A stretch of 27,674 nt of DNA, taken from JAGOTP01 sp964443315. Its GTDB lineage: Bacteria; Patescibacteriota; Patescibacteriia; 2-12-FULL-60-25. A model generated the notes under the pieces. It ran no database searches. It was not told the origin of the DNA and saw only the letters and a list, made by a program, of their open reading frames with translations. The position numbers and the translations under genes are program-made. The stretch lies in assembly GCA_964443315.1 (NCBI GenBank), contig CAYUCP010000007.1, positions 1 through 27,674 on the forward strand, written 5' to 3'. Position 1 is the first letter of the stretch. Every line of letters begins with the position of its first letter. Positions 1-8,280 of the stretch are shown here, piece after piece.

Positions 1-1326
1 CCAGAATGTCAGGCTTGGGGAACGGTTAAAGCCTTGGAGGAAGGCGGTGTTGCGGTCGCTGCCCCTGGTGTCGCTAGACGAGCCATTCCCGGTAAAGCGC
101 TCCAGACTGCCGCCTTCTCTTCTCTTCAGACAACCGCCCACGGGACACGTCTCGTCCCCGCTTCTTCCTTTTGGGTGCGCGTGCTCTCCGGTGGTTTTGT
201 CCCTGGGTCCGTAACACTCCTTGGTGGCGAGCCAGGGATTGGAAAATCAACGCTTCTCGCTCAACTCGCTCTCGAATTAGCCAATCAAGGCAAATCCATC
301 CTCTACGTCACCGGCGAGGAGTCACCCAGCCAAGTCTCCGGCCGACTCACTCGCCTCCAACAAGGCGCTCTTCCCGACACGCTTCACTTTTTGGATGCCA
401 CTGATGCAGCCAGTATTGCCGCTACCCTCGCCCAAGCTCGCCCCGACCTCACGATCGTCGATTCCATCCAAAGCTTGCGTGCCAACGACGTTCCAGGCGA
501 ACCAGGCAACCCAACTCAAATCAAAGCTTCGGCCGCCTTTATTCATGAACAAGCCAAAGCGCACAGCGCCGCCGTTGTTCTCGTCGGACAAGTCACGAAA
601 GATGGTGATCTGGCTGGCCCGCGCCTCCTCGAGCACCTCGTCGACACCGTTCTCATGATGGAAGGTGATCGTTCACAGATGTCACGTATTCTGCGTCCGC
701 TTAAACACCGTTTTGGGAACACCGAAGAAAGTGTCTTTTTGGAAATGGATGAGCGCGGTCTGCGTGAAATTCCAGATGCAAGCGCCGTGTTCTTAGCTGA
801 TCGCCCACGGGGGATTCCAGGAACCATCGCTGGCTCGTTCTTACACGGCTCTCGTCCCCTGTTCGTTGAAATTCAAGCCCTCGTGAGTCCAGCTGGGTAT
901 GCGCAACCGATGCGCCGCGTGAGCGGATTGGATGCGAATCGTCTAAACTTGATTTTGGCTGTACTTGCTCGTCGCTGTGGGCTTGGGTTTGGCGATCAAG
1001 ACGTGTTTTCGAATTTGGTTGGTGGCCTCGGCTCAGATGATCCTTCGCTTGATCTTCCCATGGCGCTTGCTCTGGCTTCTGCCAAACAAGACATCGCCAT
1101 TCCGGCCACTGTCGCCGCCTGGGGCGAAGTCGGACTCGCCGGTGAGTTACGCGCCGTTCCAGCCGGCAAGCTTCGTCTCAAAGAAGCCCTACGCCTTGGG
1201 TTCACCAAAGTGGTCATTCCGGCCCACATTCGAGCAGAAGAAGAGGCAGAAGCAAAAAATAGCGGGCTCACAGTCATTCGCTGTAAAACCCTCAAAGAAG
1301 CGGTCGAGGAACTTCGTCGTTGGTAA
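1..1326 (+). CDS. radA: DNA repair protein RadA/Sms, 5'-truncated by the window edge
   Basis: RecA-like ATPase that promotes branch migration in recombinational repair, acting in the cytosol. The reading frame is open from base 1 and begins PECQAWG, the second half of the N-terminal four-cysteine zinc finger, so the true start lies left of the window; the TTG at 34 is not the start. About 441 residues are present. Seen: Walker A GGEPGIGKST (bases about 223-252), Walker B LTIVDS (about 451-468), the RadA-specific motif at 703-717, which reads KHRFG instead of the usual KNRFG, and a C-terminal Lon-protease-like domain (from about 880, GYAQPMRRVSG onward). Ends TAA at 1324-1326, facing recG tail to tail. 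Identification is secure; the effect of the N-to-H change is unknown. Confidence 0.96.
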   Translation, partial: PECQAWGTVKALEEGGVAVAAPGVARRAIPGKALQTAAFSSLQTTAHGTRLVPASSFWVRVLSGGFVPGSVTLLGGEPGIGKSTLLAQLALELANQGKSILYVTGEESPSQVSGRLTRLQQGALPDTLHFLDATDAASIAATLAQARPDLTIVDSIQSLRANDVPGEPGNPTQIKASAAFIHEQAKAHSAAVVLVGQVTKDGDLAGPRLLEHLVDTVLMMEGDRSQMSRILRPLKHRFGNTEESVFLEMDERGLREIPDASAVFLADRPRGIPGTIAGSFLHGSRPLFVEIQALVSPAGYAQPMRRVSGLDANRLNLILAVLARRCGLGFGDQDVFSNLVGGLGSDDPSLDLPMALALASAKQDIAIPATVAAWGEVGLAGELRAVPAGKLRLKEALRLGFTKVVIPAHIRAEEEAEAKNSGLTVIRCKTLKEAVEELRRW

Positions 1327-1328
1327 CT

Positions 1329-1358
1329 AGACGAGGGAAGCCGCCTGCCGTCTTTTAT
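1329..1358. terminator. Terminator between radA and recG
   Basis: AGACG-AGG pairs with CCT-gc-CGTCT (a two-base bulge on the 3' side), followed by TTTATT. It lies directly after the radA stop and overlaps the recG stop, so it may serve both converging genes. Confidence 0.6.
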
Positions 1359-3597
1359 TCTAGATGAGTCGTATCTTGTAGCTCTTCCACTCGCGCTTTC
1401 CAACGTGGGAATCGTGCCAATCCCCGATCCTCATGCAGAATAGCTTTCACTAACGCTCGAACACGAGGCAAAACTTTCAAATCCTCGTAGGTCGCCGCTT
1501 TAAAGCCACTCCCCTCTCCACTCTGCTCTGTTCCAAGGAGCGATCCTGCTCCTCGTCGCTTCAAATCTTCATCCGCTAATTCAAATCCGTCTTGCGTCTG
1601 TTCAAGCAAGCGTAAGCGCTCGGTCGCCTCTTCTTCCAAGCTATCGGTGAGCAAAAAACAGCGGCTCTGAAGGGCCGAGCGTCCCACCCGTCCACGTAAC
1701 TGATGTAGCTGCGCCAACCCAAAACGCTCAGCCGCTTCGATCAGAATAATCGTCGCCTGAGGCACATCGACCCCTACCTCGATCACCGACGTCGCTACCA
1801 AGACGTCCAGCTCACCAGCCGCAAAGCGCTTCATTGCCTGCTCCTTGTCTTCCGCTTTCTGCTTTCCATGAACCAACCCGATTCGAAGACCCGCTAATGG
1901 CCCCGCNNNNNNNNNNNNNNNNNNNNNNNNNNNNNNNNNNNNNNNNNNNNNNNNNNNNNNNNNNNNNNNNNNNNNNNNNNNNNNNNNNNNNNNNNNNNNN
2001 NNNNNNCCGCTTTCTGCTTTCCATGAACCAACCCGATTCGAAGACCCGCTAATGGCCCCGCTTGCAGACGTTTCGCTTCTTCTTCCGCCGAAGCCACCTG
2101 CAACGTTTCGGAAGGATCAATCAAAGGACACACCACGTACACACGCTCGCCGCGCGCCACTGCTTGCCGCACCTCCCGATACGCCTCGGTTCGCGCTTCT
2201 GCCACACACACCTTCGTCACAATGGGTAGTCTTCCAGCCGGTTTCTGCTTCAAAAAAGACAGCTCAACGTCTCCATACAACATGAGGGCTAACGAACGTG
2301 GAATTGGCGTTGCCGTCATCGACAAGAAGTGCGGCAAGCACCCGTCGCGATCTTTCGTCTTCGATAACTTCTCACGTTGCGCCACCCCAAAGCGATGTTG
2401 TTCATCGACAACAGCGAGCCCAAGATCTTCCGGCAGTCGCTGCTGCCCATAGAGCAAGGCATGCGTTCCCACAATCACGACCGGTCCTTCTTGGTAGATC
2501 GTCGGCAACTCTTTCCAACTGATGACTCGCTCTTCTCGATCAAACGACCAAATTTGATCTGTGCGTGTCAGGAGGAGAAGCGGAATGTGCCATTGCGCAA
2601 ATAAACGCCGAAGCGTGGCAGCATGTTGTTTCGCAAGCAAGTCAGTCGGTGCCAAAATAGCACTTGAACGACCCGCTCGCTGGCAGATCGCTGCCAAAAA
2701 AGCTGCCACGGCCGTCTTTCCTGATCCAACATCCCCTTGTAACAGACGTCGCATCGGCTCGGGCTTTTCCAAATCCTGAACACTCGCCCAGACCGCCTTC
2801 CGTTGGTCGTCCGTCAGCTGGAATGGCAATGAACTGGCAAACTGCTTCGCAAACGCTTCATCAAACTGAATCGTGGGAGCTGGCGTCCGCACTTCCCCCT
2901 CACGCATCTGCGCTAACGCCAACTGATAGATCAGCAACTCTTCAAACGCCAACCGTTGTCGCCCAGCTGGAATCTCCTCCAACGTTTTTGGGGCATGCAA
3001 TCGACGAATCGCCTCCTCCATCGGAATCAATCCTTCGCCTTCACAAACACGATCGCTTTCATCGTCTTCCGACCACACGATCCCTTCATGCAACATCGCC
3101 TCTACCGTGCGACGATAAACCTTCTGTGTGATCTTTTCCGTGAGTCGATAGACTGGCAGGATCTTGCCCGCCATCACTTCTGGCCCATCCGCCGGCTCCC
3201 AGGCTGGATTCCGGAACTGCAGTCCATACTGCACATCTCGCATGGGTACTGAAACGATCCGTAGACGTCTCCCCGCTTTCCACTCTTTCAATAACCAAGG
3301 CTGATTGAAAAAATCACAACGCGCGGTTGCCGTTCCATCCGTAATGCGCGCTTGGATAATCGTAAAGCCTCGTCTCCCCGTTGGGCGCCGTACCGCTGAG
3401 ACAACTTCCACTTCGAAGGTCGCTGCCTCTCCCTCTTTCGCCTCACGCAGCGTTGATCGACGCGAATAGTCTTCATACCGGCGGGGAGGCGTGAGAAGGA
3501 GATCCTGCACCGTTTCCATACCTAAGACTTCAAACGCCGCCACGACGGAACGTGTCACTCCGGGAACGGTCGCCAATTTCGCGTCTCGACTCAACAT
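1355..3597 (-). CDS. recG: ATP-dependent DNA helicase RecG, interrupted by an artificial assembly gap
   Basis: Helicase that regresses stalled replication forks and migrates Holliday junctions. Read on the minus strand from ATG at 3597: an N-terminal wedge/OB region (to about residue 230), Walker A GDVGSGKTAV, the DEAH-like box VVDEQHRFG, motif III TATPIPRS, and, beyond the gap, the helicase C half with QLRGRVGR and a typical RecG C-terminus. The 100 Ns at 1907-2006 are flanked by an exact 55-base duplication. Removing 155 bases brings the two halves into one frame and joins them through the shared residues VHGKQKA, giving 695 residues, normal for RecG. It should therefore be read as intact, not broken. 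No Shine-Dalgarno site is visible before the ATG. Confidence 0.95.
1852..2061. other. Assembly gap with 55-base duplicated flanks (inside recG)
   Basis: Bases 1852-1906 and 2007-2061 are identical (55 bases) on either side of exactly 100 Ns. This is what results when two contigs that overlap by one assembly k-mer (55) are scaffolded with a placeholder gap. The real sequence most likely has one copy and no gap, because that exact edit restores the recG frame. Confidence 0.93.
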
Positions 3598-3617
3598 GTT
3601 TTTAGCTTAGCAAGGTA

Positions 3618-3626
3618 TGCTATACT
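3618..3626 (+). promoter_or_regulatory. Extended -10 promoter (TGCTATACT)
   Basis: The box ends 9 bases before the ATG at 3636, so transcription should start about 2-3 bases before the start codon. This implies a leaderless or nearly leaderless mRNA. No convincing -35 hexamer precedes it. Confidence 0.7.
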
Positions 3627-3635
3627 TGTCTCAGT

Positions 3636-4145
3636 ATGGTGACGTACGATCCTTCTGTTCAAGAGCAACTCGTCCAAAGTCAGGATGCGTTTGTCTGGGA
3701 AACACCGCTCTATCCAACCTATCAACGTGGAACACGCTGGTATTTCCTGTTAACCGCCGGAACGATTCTACTCGTCTCCTATGCCGTTATCAGCAGCAAT
3801 TTCTTGTTCGCCTTCTTGATTCTTCTTTGCGCCATTATTCTCATTCTAGCTGGCAATGAAGAAGCGCCTATCGTTTTGGCTCAAATCGGCGAATTAGGTG
3901 TCGTCTGGGATGGAACGCTCTACCTCTACCGTGATTTAGGAACCTTCTCCGTCGTCTACCAGCCTCCCTACATCAGCACGCTCTATATCGAAACAAAATC
4001 ACTTACCAAACCAAAGCTGAGAATTTCGCTCCAAGATCAAGATCCTGCCGAAGTTCGGGACTATTTACGCGCGTATTTAAAGGAAAATAGCGACTTGCAA
4101 ACCGAGTCAGGCTCTGATATTCTTGGGCGGCTATTAAGAATTTAA
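3636..4145 (+). CDS. Small two-helix membrane protein of unknown function
   Basis: A 169-residue protein I do not recognise. Residues 1-33 are polar, followed by a hydrophobic hairpin with two likely membrane helices at about 35-52 and 55-72. The rest is a soluble domain of about 95 residues rich in alternating hydrophobic residues (LGVVWDGTLYLYRDLG), suggesting beta structure on the cytoplasmic face. The ATG at 3636 is chosen because the -10 box sits directly upstream, leaving no room for an earlier start. It is divergent from recG and ends 9 bases before tRNA-Arg, with no terminator between, so the tRNA is probably co-transcribed. Composition matches the backbone genes. Confidence 0.85.
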   Translation: MVTYDPSVQEQLVQSQDAFVWETPLYPTYQRGTRWYFLLTAGTILLVSYAVISSNFLFAFLILLCAIILILAGNEEAPIVLAQIGELGVVWDGTLYLYRDLGTFSVVYQPPYISTLYIETKSLTKPKLRISLQDQDPAEVRDYLRAYLKENSDLQTESGSDILGRLLRI

Positions 4146-4154
4146 CAGCAGTTT

Positions 4155-4231
4155 GCACCCGTAGCTCAGCTGGATAGAGCGCTTCCCTGCGAAGGAAGAG
4201 GTCATACGTTCGAATCGTATCGGGTGCACCA
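4155..4231 (+). tRNA. tRNA-Arg (anticodon GCG), CCA encoded
   Basis: Acceptor GCACCCG pairs with CGGGTGC and CCA is encoded at 4229-4231. The anticodon arm is CTTCC-CTGCGAA-GGAAG, so the anticodon is GCG, reading CGC. The T arm has TTCGAAT. Most bacteria decode CGU/CGC/CGA with an inosine-modified ACG tRNA, so GCG is unusual. Confidence 0.95.
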
Positions 4232-4233
4232 CA

Positions 4234-4264
4234 AAAGACACAGCCAAAACGGCTGTGTCTTTGC
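4234..4264 (+). terminator. Terminator after tRNA-Arg
   Basis: A 12-bp perfect stem (AAAGACACAGCC / GGCTGTGTCTTT) with loop AAAAC, 2 bases after the CCA end. It ends the membrane protein-tRNA transcript and marks the left edge of the first GC-rich block. Confidence 0.9.
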
Positions 4265-4286
4265 ATTCCAATCTACCTTATATTAT

Positions 4287-4316
4287 TTGACAAAAACCTA
4301 GCTTTTTCCCTAGGAT
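4287..4316 (+). promoter_or_regulatory. Sigma-70-type promoter of the block 1 gene
   Basis: TTGACA at 4287-4292, an 18-base spacer, TAGGAT at 4311-4316. The spacer and -10 contain a CCTAG...CTAGG inverted repeat that could be an operator. Confidence 0.7.
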
Positions 4317-4317
4317 T

Positions 4318-4398
4318 GCTGATCGATCTTTCTATCAGCGCATCCTTGGACGTAGGCGTAGACAAGTACTTCACTTCTACCTCTTCGCCCAAGGATGC
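4318..4398 (+). promoter_or_regulatory. Two abutting inverted repeats in the leader
   Basis: GCTGAT/ATCAGC (4318-4323 with 4334-4339) overlaps the expected start of transcription. Immediately next to it, GCATCCTTGG (4340-4349) pairs perfectly with 4389-4398, enclosing a second stem GTAGA/TCTAC (4358-4362 with 4376-4380). The first could be an operator; the second is long enough to be a folded RNA leader. Confidence 0.6.
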
Positions 4399-4451
4399 CC
4401 TGATCCTCAGCTGGCGTGGCTGACTCGCGGCACCTTCGGGAAGGAACGACC

Positions 4452-4964
4452 ATGCACACCCGAACCCTGCGAGGCGCCCTGTCGGCCCTCGCGCTCCTCG
4501 CCGGCTTCGCCGTCGGCCCCCCGGCGCACGCCCAGTGCCGCCAGCCGGTGACCCCCCGGGTCACCGTGCTCAACTCCGTGCTGTCCTGCGGCATGCGCCG
4601 TGGACAGGAGGTCTGCATCCGCGAGCCCATGCCCTGGGACGCCGCGGACGCGCTCCGCGAGGGGCTCGTCGCCCGCATGCCGACCCCCAACGGCCTCCCC
4701 GGAGAGAACCTGCGTGGGGTGGACGTGAGCCTCGTGCGCGACGCACGGAGCGGCTTCTACCTCGCGACCGTCATCCTGCACCCGCAGGACGGGAGCGAGC
4801 AGCGGTACACCTACCTGCACGTGAGCGCCGGTGACGCCGTCCGGCGCGCGCTCTCGCGCTCGCTCCCCGCCTCGGGTCCGTCCGTGACGACCTACGCGGC
4901 CACCGAGGCCCGGGTCGCCATCCTCGGCCCCCTGCGGGAGATCCTGCAGGTCAGCGTCCGCTGA
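4452..4964 (+). CDS. Secreted protein of unknown function (block 1)
   Basis: A 170-residue protein I do not recognise. Residues 1-28 form a clear Sec signal peptide: Arg near the N-terminus, the hydrophobic core ALSALALLAGFAVG, and cleavage after AHA. The mature part has three cysteines (29, 46, 55) and a mixed alpha/beta-like remainder with no known motif. The ATG at 4452 is preferred over the in-frame GTG at 4416 because it has the site GGAAGGA and directly heads the signal peptide. That ribosome site lies in a small hairpin, CCTT-CGGG-AAGG (4433-4444), which could throttle translation. The gene is strongly GC-rich with mostly G/C third positions, in contrast to its neighbours, suggesting transfer. 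Confidence 0.85.
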   Translation: MHTRTLRGALSALALLAGFAVGPPAHAQCRQPVTPRVTVLNSVLSCGMRRGQEVCIREPMPWDAADALREGLVARMPTPNGLPGENLRGVDVSLVRDARSGFYLATVILHPQDGSEQRYTYLHVSAGDAVRRALSRSLPASGPSVTTYAATEARVAILGPLREILQVSVR

Positions 4965-4969
4965 CCGCT

Positions 4970-5060
4970 AGCTCGTGAGGTCGTCACTCCTCCCGAGCTC
5001 ACAACACCCGTGACCGACGCGCATCCTGCCCTGCAGGTGCTCCTGCTCGGTCCGGGTGTT
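4970..5060 (+). terminator. Two compound hairpins at the 3' end of the block 1 gene
   Basis: Hairpin one: AGCTCG-GAGG pairs with CCTC-CGAGCT (4970-4999) with a T/C mismatch. Hairpin two: AACACCCG (5003-5010) pairs with 5053-5060 and, past one unpaired T, GACCGA pairs with 5047-5052; a third small stem (CCTG/CAGG) fills the centre. Only a weak T-run follows, so termination is plausible but not certain. Confidence 0.55.
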
Positions 5061-5082
5061 CGTCGTTTTCGCGCATTTCTCT

Positions 5083-5091
5083 TGCTATACT
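5083..5091 (+). promoter_or_regulatory. Extended -10 promoter (TGCTATACT)
   Basis: The same nine bases as at 3618-3626, ending 8 bases before the ATG at 5100. Transcription would start about 2 bases upstream of the start codon, giving a leaderless mRNA. Confidence 0.7.
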
Positions 5092-5099
5092 TTTTTTCC

Positions 5100-6230
5100 A
5101 TGACCCTCTCGAGTGTACAGGCCATTCGCTATCTAAAGGCAGCTCTTCTCTTGGCAAGCGCCGCTCTCATCACATTCGGTCTCTCCTTTCTTTTGAAGAT
5201 CGCTCATCCTCGTCTAGAAGCCAGTCCGCGTGAACTTGAGCTCGATCTTCAGGAACTCGCTCATTCCAGAGAACAATATAAAACAGCCGTAGAAGCGGTC
5301 CTCGAACAAGGCAATCCCGATCTTTGCCAGTCTTTACCAGATCTCATTCTCCCCTATCGTCGCGACCCAGATGGAACGGTTCGCTACGTGAAAAGCCAGA
5401 GCGATGGACCTATCGTCCCCGAACGCCTCAGCTACTGGCCGCGCAAGCAATGCCTCTTCGCCTACGCTTCGCACACTCCGCAAGAAACCGACCGATGTGC
5501 AAAGCTCTTTCCTATTCCGGAAGAACAAAAAGACTGCTTGTCCGCCTCAATACAAACACTCACTCGCTTTGAAACGCTTGAAGATCTTCCCAACGAAGTC
5601 CAACCTCTCTTGGGAAAGAAACGGTTTTACTCTACGAGCGCTCGCAGATCTCTTCCATATTATATTCTCTATCCCGAAAAACAGGTTCAAGGCATTCTCA
5701 TCTACCTGCATGGCGCCGGTGGTGGCCTAGAGCAGGGTCAACTCGATGGAACCTATAAAGATAGTTTCAAAAAACTGAAGCACCTTCTCAAAAACGATCT
5801 CCGTTATCTCTACGTAACACCCGCTCTGAGCACCTTCGGTACAAGCGGCGGACAAGATGCCATTGATTTGGCACGTGAGCTTCAGACACGTTACCCAACC
5901 ATTCCGCTCTTTTTAGCCGGAGCTTCCGCCGGTGGACGAACGACCTTTTATACACTCAAACATTCATCTGGCCTCTTTAAAGGAGCGATTGCCCTTTGCC
6001 CCGCTGTAGATTCAACCATCACACATCACGATTGGAGCCAAGAACCATCGACTCCACTCTGGATCGCTCAAGGTACACACGACCAATTCATCCCGATCAA
6101 CATCATCGACGATTTCGTAACTCGCCTCACACAACAGTCACAAAACGTAACCTACATTCGAATTCCAGACGGCGATCACGGCGCTCCCATTGATCAAATC
6201 GACTGGAAAGCGGCTCTCAGCTCATTTTAG
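5100..6230 (+). CDS. Membrane-anchored alpha/beta hydrolase
   Basis: A 376-residue serine hydrolase of unknown substrate. An N-terminal membrane helix (about 12-33) anchors it with the catalytic part probably outside. Residues 40-175 are a family-unknown region with four cysteines (76, 118, 133, 146). The hydrolase fold follows: HGAGGG oxyanion loop (204-209), nucleophile elbow GASAGG with Ser276, Asp328 in GTHD, and His360 in DGDHG, giving a complete Ser-Asp-His triad in the right order. It resembles the dienelactone hydrolase/prolyl oligopeptidase-type esterases. ATG 5100 is chosen because the -10 box ends just before it. Composition is backbone-like, so it lies outside the GC-rich block although the block's hairpin ends only 40 bases upstream. 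Confidence 0.88.
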   Translation: MTLSSVQAIRYLKAALLLASAALITFGLSFLLKIAHPRLEASPRELELDLQELAHSREQYKTAVEAVLEQGNPDLCQSLPDLILPYRRDPDGTVRYVKSQSDGPIVPERLSYWPRKQCLFAYASHTPQETDRCAKLFPIPEEQKDCLSASIQTLTRFETLEDLPNEVQPLLGKKRFYSTSARRSLPYYILYPEKQVQGILIYLHGAGGGLEQGQLDGTYKDSFKKLKHLLKNDLRYLYVTPALSTFGTSGGQDAIDLARELQTRYPTIPLFLAGASAGGRTTFYTLKHSSGLFKGAIALCPAVDSTITHHDWSQEPSTPLWIAQGTHDQFIPINIIDDFVTRLTQQSQNVTYIRIPDGDHGAPIDQIDWKAALSSF

Positions 6231-6338
6231 GCCAGCTATCTTTTATTTTTGGCTTAATACAGCCATTTCTGGAGCTACTTGGTAAGACCCTTCTCCCTAA
6301 ACCGTCTACTAAGATGTGAGTTAATCACCCTCTTATCT

Positions 6339-7898
6339 ATGACTTTCTCTCTTCCTCTTAAGAAACTCGGTGCCATGGCCGTCTTCGGCTTGCTCGGCGG
6401 GTTTGCGTTCGTCGCAAACACAGCGTCTGCTGCCACCTTTTTTGTACCGAACGAACTCCCCAACGCCCGCGTAGGCGTGCGCTACACGCAAGAAGTACGT
6501 AGCAACCATCCTGGGATTCCTTATACCTGGACTCGTACAGGCGCTTTACCAAGTGGCGTGACGGGCGTCACGAGCTCAGATGGGACTATTTATAAATTAG
6601 ACGGCGTTCCAGCGACAGAAGGAACCTATACCTTCCGTCTTGAAACACGCCGTTTGGACGGCGGTGTAGCAGACTCACCTTCTGGGAATCTAACTCTCAT
6701 CGTTGAACCTGCCCCATCTGGCGTCCCAATGGAGATCTACAATCCAACAATGCTTGCAAATGGCCGTGTCGATTCAGCCTATAGCACTGATTTGCTTGGA
6801 GCGGGCGGAAACACGCCCTATCGCTGGAGCGTTGCCTATGGGAGTTCTCTCCCTGCCGGATTGACCCTTACCACGTCCGGCGAGAGTGTTGGTCAGCTCC
6901 GTGGAACCCCAACTGCCGCCGGTACCTACACGTTCACGGTGAAGCTCTTGGACCGCTATGATCAATCAACCACAAAAACGTTTACTGTCACCATCAACCC
7001 ACGTCTCGTGTTCACGCCACCAAGTGGGATCATTGATCCGACGATCGTCACGCCTGTTACTTCGCTCTCCATCAACACCAGCGCCGTCGCAAACGGAACA
7101 GTTGGCGCGGACTACTCCACTACCCTCACCGCAAATGGCGGTACCGCTCCCTACCGTTGGAACTTCGCAAGCGGAACTCTTCCCCCAGGACTTACGTTGT
7201 CTGCAGACGGTGTAATTAGCGGTCGCCCAACCACGGCTGGTACGTACACAGCATATATCGAGGCCTTCGATGCGCGTGGCATCTTCGTAGGACGTACCTT
7301 TACCTTCACGATTGGAGCCGCTGCCATCTCCCCGCTCCCGACAATTCCAACTCTCCCTATCAGCCCACTTACACCCGTCGCCAGCACCGAGCTGACTGCT
7401 CGCTTGAACACCTTGAATCGCTTAGGTGTCAGCGTACACGCCCTCGTGAAGTTGCCTGATGATGGAAATCGCTTCACTCAAGCGGATAGCGCCGTCTACT
7501 ACATCGGAGCCGATGGCCGCCGACACGCCTTCCCTAACGACCGTGTCTTCTTCACCTGGTATGGAAATTTTGATGGCGTGCGTGTGGTTAGCGCTACAGA
7601 TCTCGCAAGCATTCCACTTGGTGCAAACGCTACCTACCGCCCAGGAATCAAACTCGTTAAATTCGCGACCGATCCAAAAGTCTACGCGGTCTCGAATAAC
7701 CGCACCTTGCGTTGGGTAAAAACGGAAGCCGCTGCCAGCGCGCTCTACGGCTCGAATTGGAACCGTCAGATCGATGACATCTCAGACACCTTCTACCTCG
7801 ATTACAACTTTGGTGCAGACGTGAATACCGCGAGCGACTATGGTCGCACGAGTCTTCAGTCATCCATTCGGTTGGTAAGCGACGTATTGCCACTCTAA
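6339..7898 (+). CDS. Secreted surface protein with Ig-like (He_PIG-type) repeats
   Basis: A 519-residue exported protein. ATG 6339 gives a signal peptide (hydrophobic about 8-28, cleavage near ASA). Three tandem Ig-like modules follow, each with the typical pattern of the putative-Ig family: a short 'YRW/YTW..ALP.G' strand then 'G.P...GTYTF' (about residues 32-125, 133-232, 247-346). A proline/threonine linker leads to a C-terminal domain of about 140 residues (ADSAVYYIGADGRRHAFPND...), a type often seen at the end of Patescibacteria surface proteins. A likely role is adhesion or cell-surface structure. No Shine-Dalgarno site is visible. It stands alone and ends at a very strong terminator. 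Confidence 0.88.
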   Translation: MTFSLPLKKLGAMAVFGLLGGFAFVANTASAATFFVPNELPNARVGVRYTQEVRSNHPGIPYTWTRTGALPSGVTGVTSSDGTIYKLDGVPATEGTYTFRLETRRLDGGVADSPSGNLTLIVEPAPSGVPMEIYNPTMLANGRVDSAYSTDLLGAGGNTPYRWSVAYGSSLPAGLTLTTSGESVGQLRGTPTAAGTYTFTVKLLDRYDQSTTKTFTVTINPRLVFTPPSGIIDPTIVTPVTSLSINTSAVANGTVGADYSTTLTANGGTAPYRWNFASGTLPPGLTLSADGVISGRPTTAGTYTAYIEAFDARGIFVGRTFTFTIGAAAISPLPTIPTLPISPLTPVASTELTARLNTLNRLGVSVHALVKLPDDGNRFTQADSAVYYIGADGRRHAFPNDRVFFTWYGNFDGVRVVSATDLASIPLGANATYRPGIKLVKFATDPKVYAVSNNRTLRWVKTEAAASALYGSNWNRQIDDISDTFYLDYNFGADVNTASDYGRTSLQSSIRLVSDVLPL

Positions 7899-7922
7899 TA
7901 GCAAAATCAATGTCATGAGAAT

Positions 7923-7976
7923 CAACAAGAGATGAGCATTGCTCATCTCTTGTTGCGTTCTGTGTTGGTTTGTTTT
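7923..7976 (+). terminator. Strong terminator after the Ig-like protein
   Basis: A 15-bp perfect stem (CAACAAGAGATGAGC with 7941-7955) and 3-base loop, followed by a T/G-rich tract. The symmetric stem could also stop transcripts from the minus strand. Confidence 0.85.
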
Positions 7977-8029
7977 TGATGTTGTGTTTGGTTTTTGTTT
8001 TGTCGTTCTTTTGTCGCATGAGGAATCAA

Positions 8030-8227
8030 TTACGATTCGCTCGAACGTGTATCAGCTGAGCTCAGACCATGATGGTCTGAAGCACTGCCCTGTTGGTACA
8101 AGTTGTTCTTATTCTGCGTCTGCTGGTTCTGCTGCTGATTCGATCCGCCTCCTTGCTGACTCTTCTTCTGATCACGATCGTTGCTGCTAGTGTTGGTGGA
8201 TGGATCGCGCTGAGTGTTGTTTGTCAT
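8030..8227 (-). CDS. Small Q/N/S-rich disordered protein
   Basis: A 65-residue open frame from ATG 8227, very hydrophilic and low-complexity: no cysteine, almost no large hydrophobic residues, with runs such as QQGGGSNQQQNQQTQNKNN. Such composition suggests an unstructured cytosolic protein. There is no Shine-Dalgarno site, which fits the backbone genes, and a 10-bp hairpin lies 25 bases upstream. A TTG at 8242 would add five residues. I do not recognise a family, and chance coding cannot be ruled out, though the sustained amino-acid bias argues for a real gene. Confidence 0.5.
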   Translation of the reverse strand: MTNNTQRDPSTNTSSNDRDQKKSQQGGGSNQQQNQQTQNKNNLYQQGSASDHHGLSSADTRSSES

Positions 8228-8251
8228 ATGGGGATAGGACAAGGATGAGAA

Positions 8252-8280
8252 TGAGTGCTTACTATGGATTTAAGCACTCA
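8252..8280 (-). promoter_or_regulatory. Perfect 10-bp hairpin upstream of the Q/N-rich gene
   Basis: TGAGTGCTTA (8252-8261) pairs perfectly with TAAGCACTCA (8271-8280), with a 9-base loop. No T-run follows on either strand, so a leader structure or operator is more likely than a terminator. Confidence 0.5.

Larger units (their letters stand above)
4263..5060. other. GC-rich block 1 (single-gene insertion)
   Basis: Between the tRNA-Arg terminator and the -10 box of the hydrolase gene lies one gene with its own promoter, structured leader, Shine-Dalgarno site and 3' hairpins. In its first 29 codons nearly every third position is G or C, unlike the neighbours on both sides. No integrase, transposase or clear target-site duplication is visible. 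Edges are approximate. Confidence 0.7.

Noticed and set aside
1355..3597. recG as a pseudogene
   Set aside because: The interruption is a 100-N placeholder with duplicated ends; collapsing it restores the frame.
4263..5060. Target-site duplication or insertion-sequence ends around block 1
   Set aside because: Only a five-base GCATT could be matched near both edges, which is not meaningful; no transposase or terminal inverted repeats joining the two edges.
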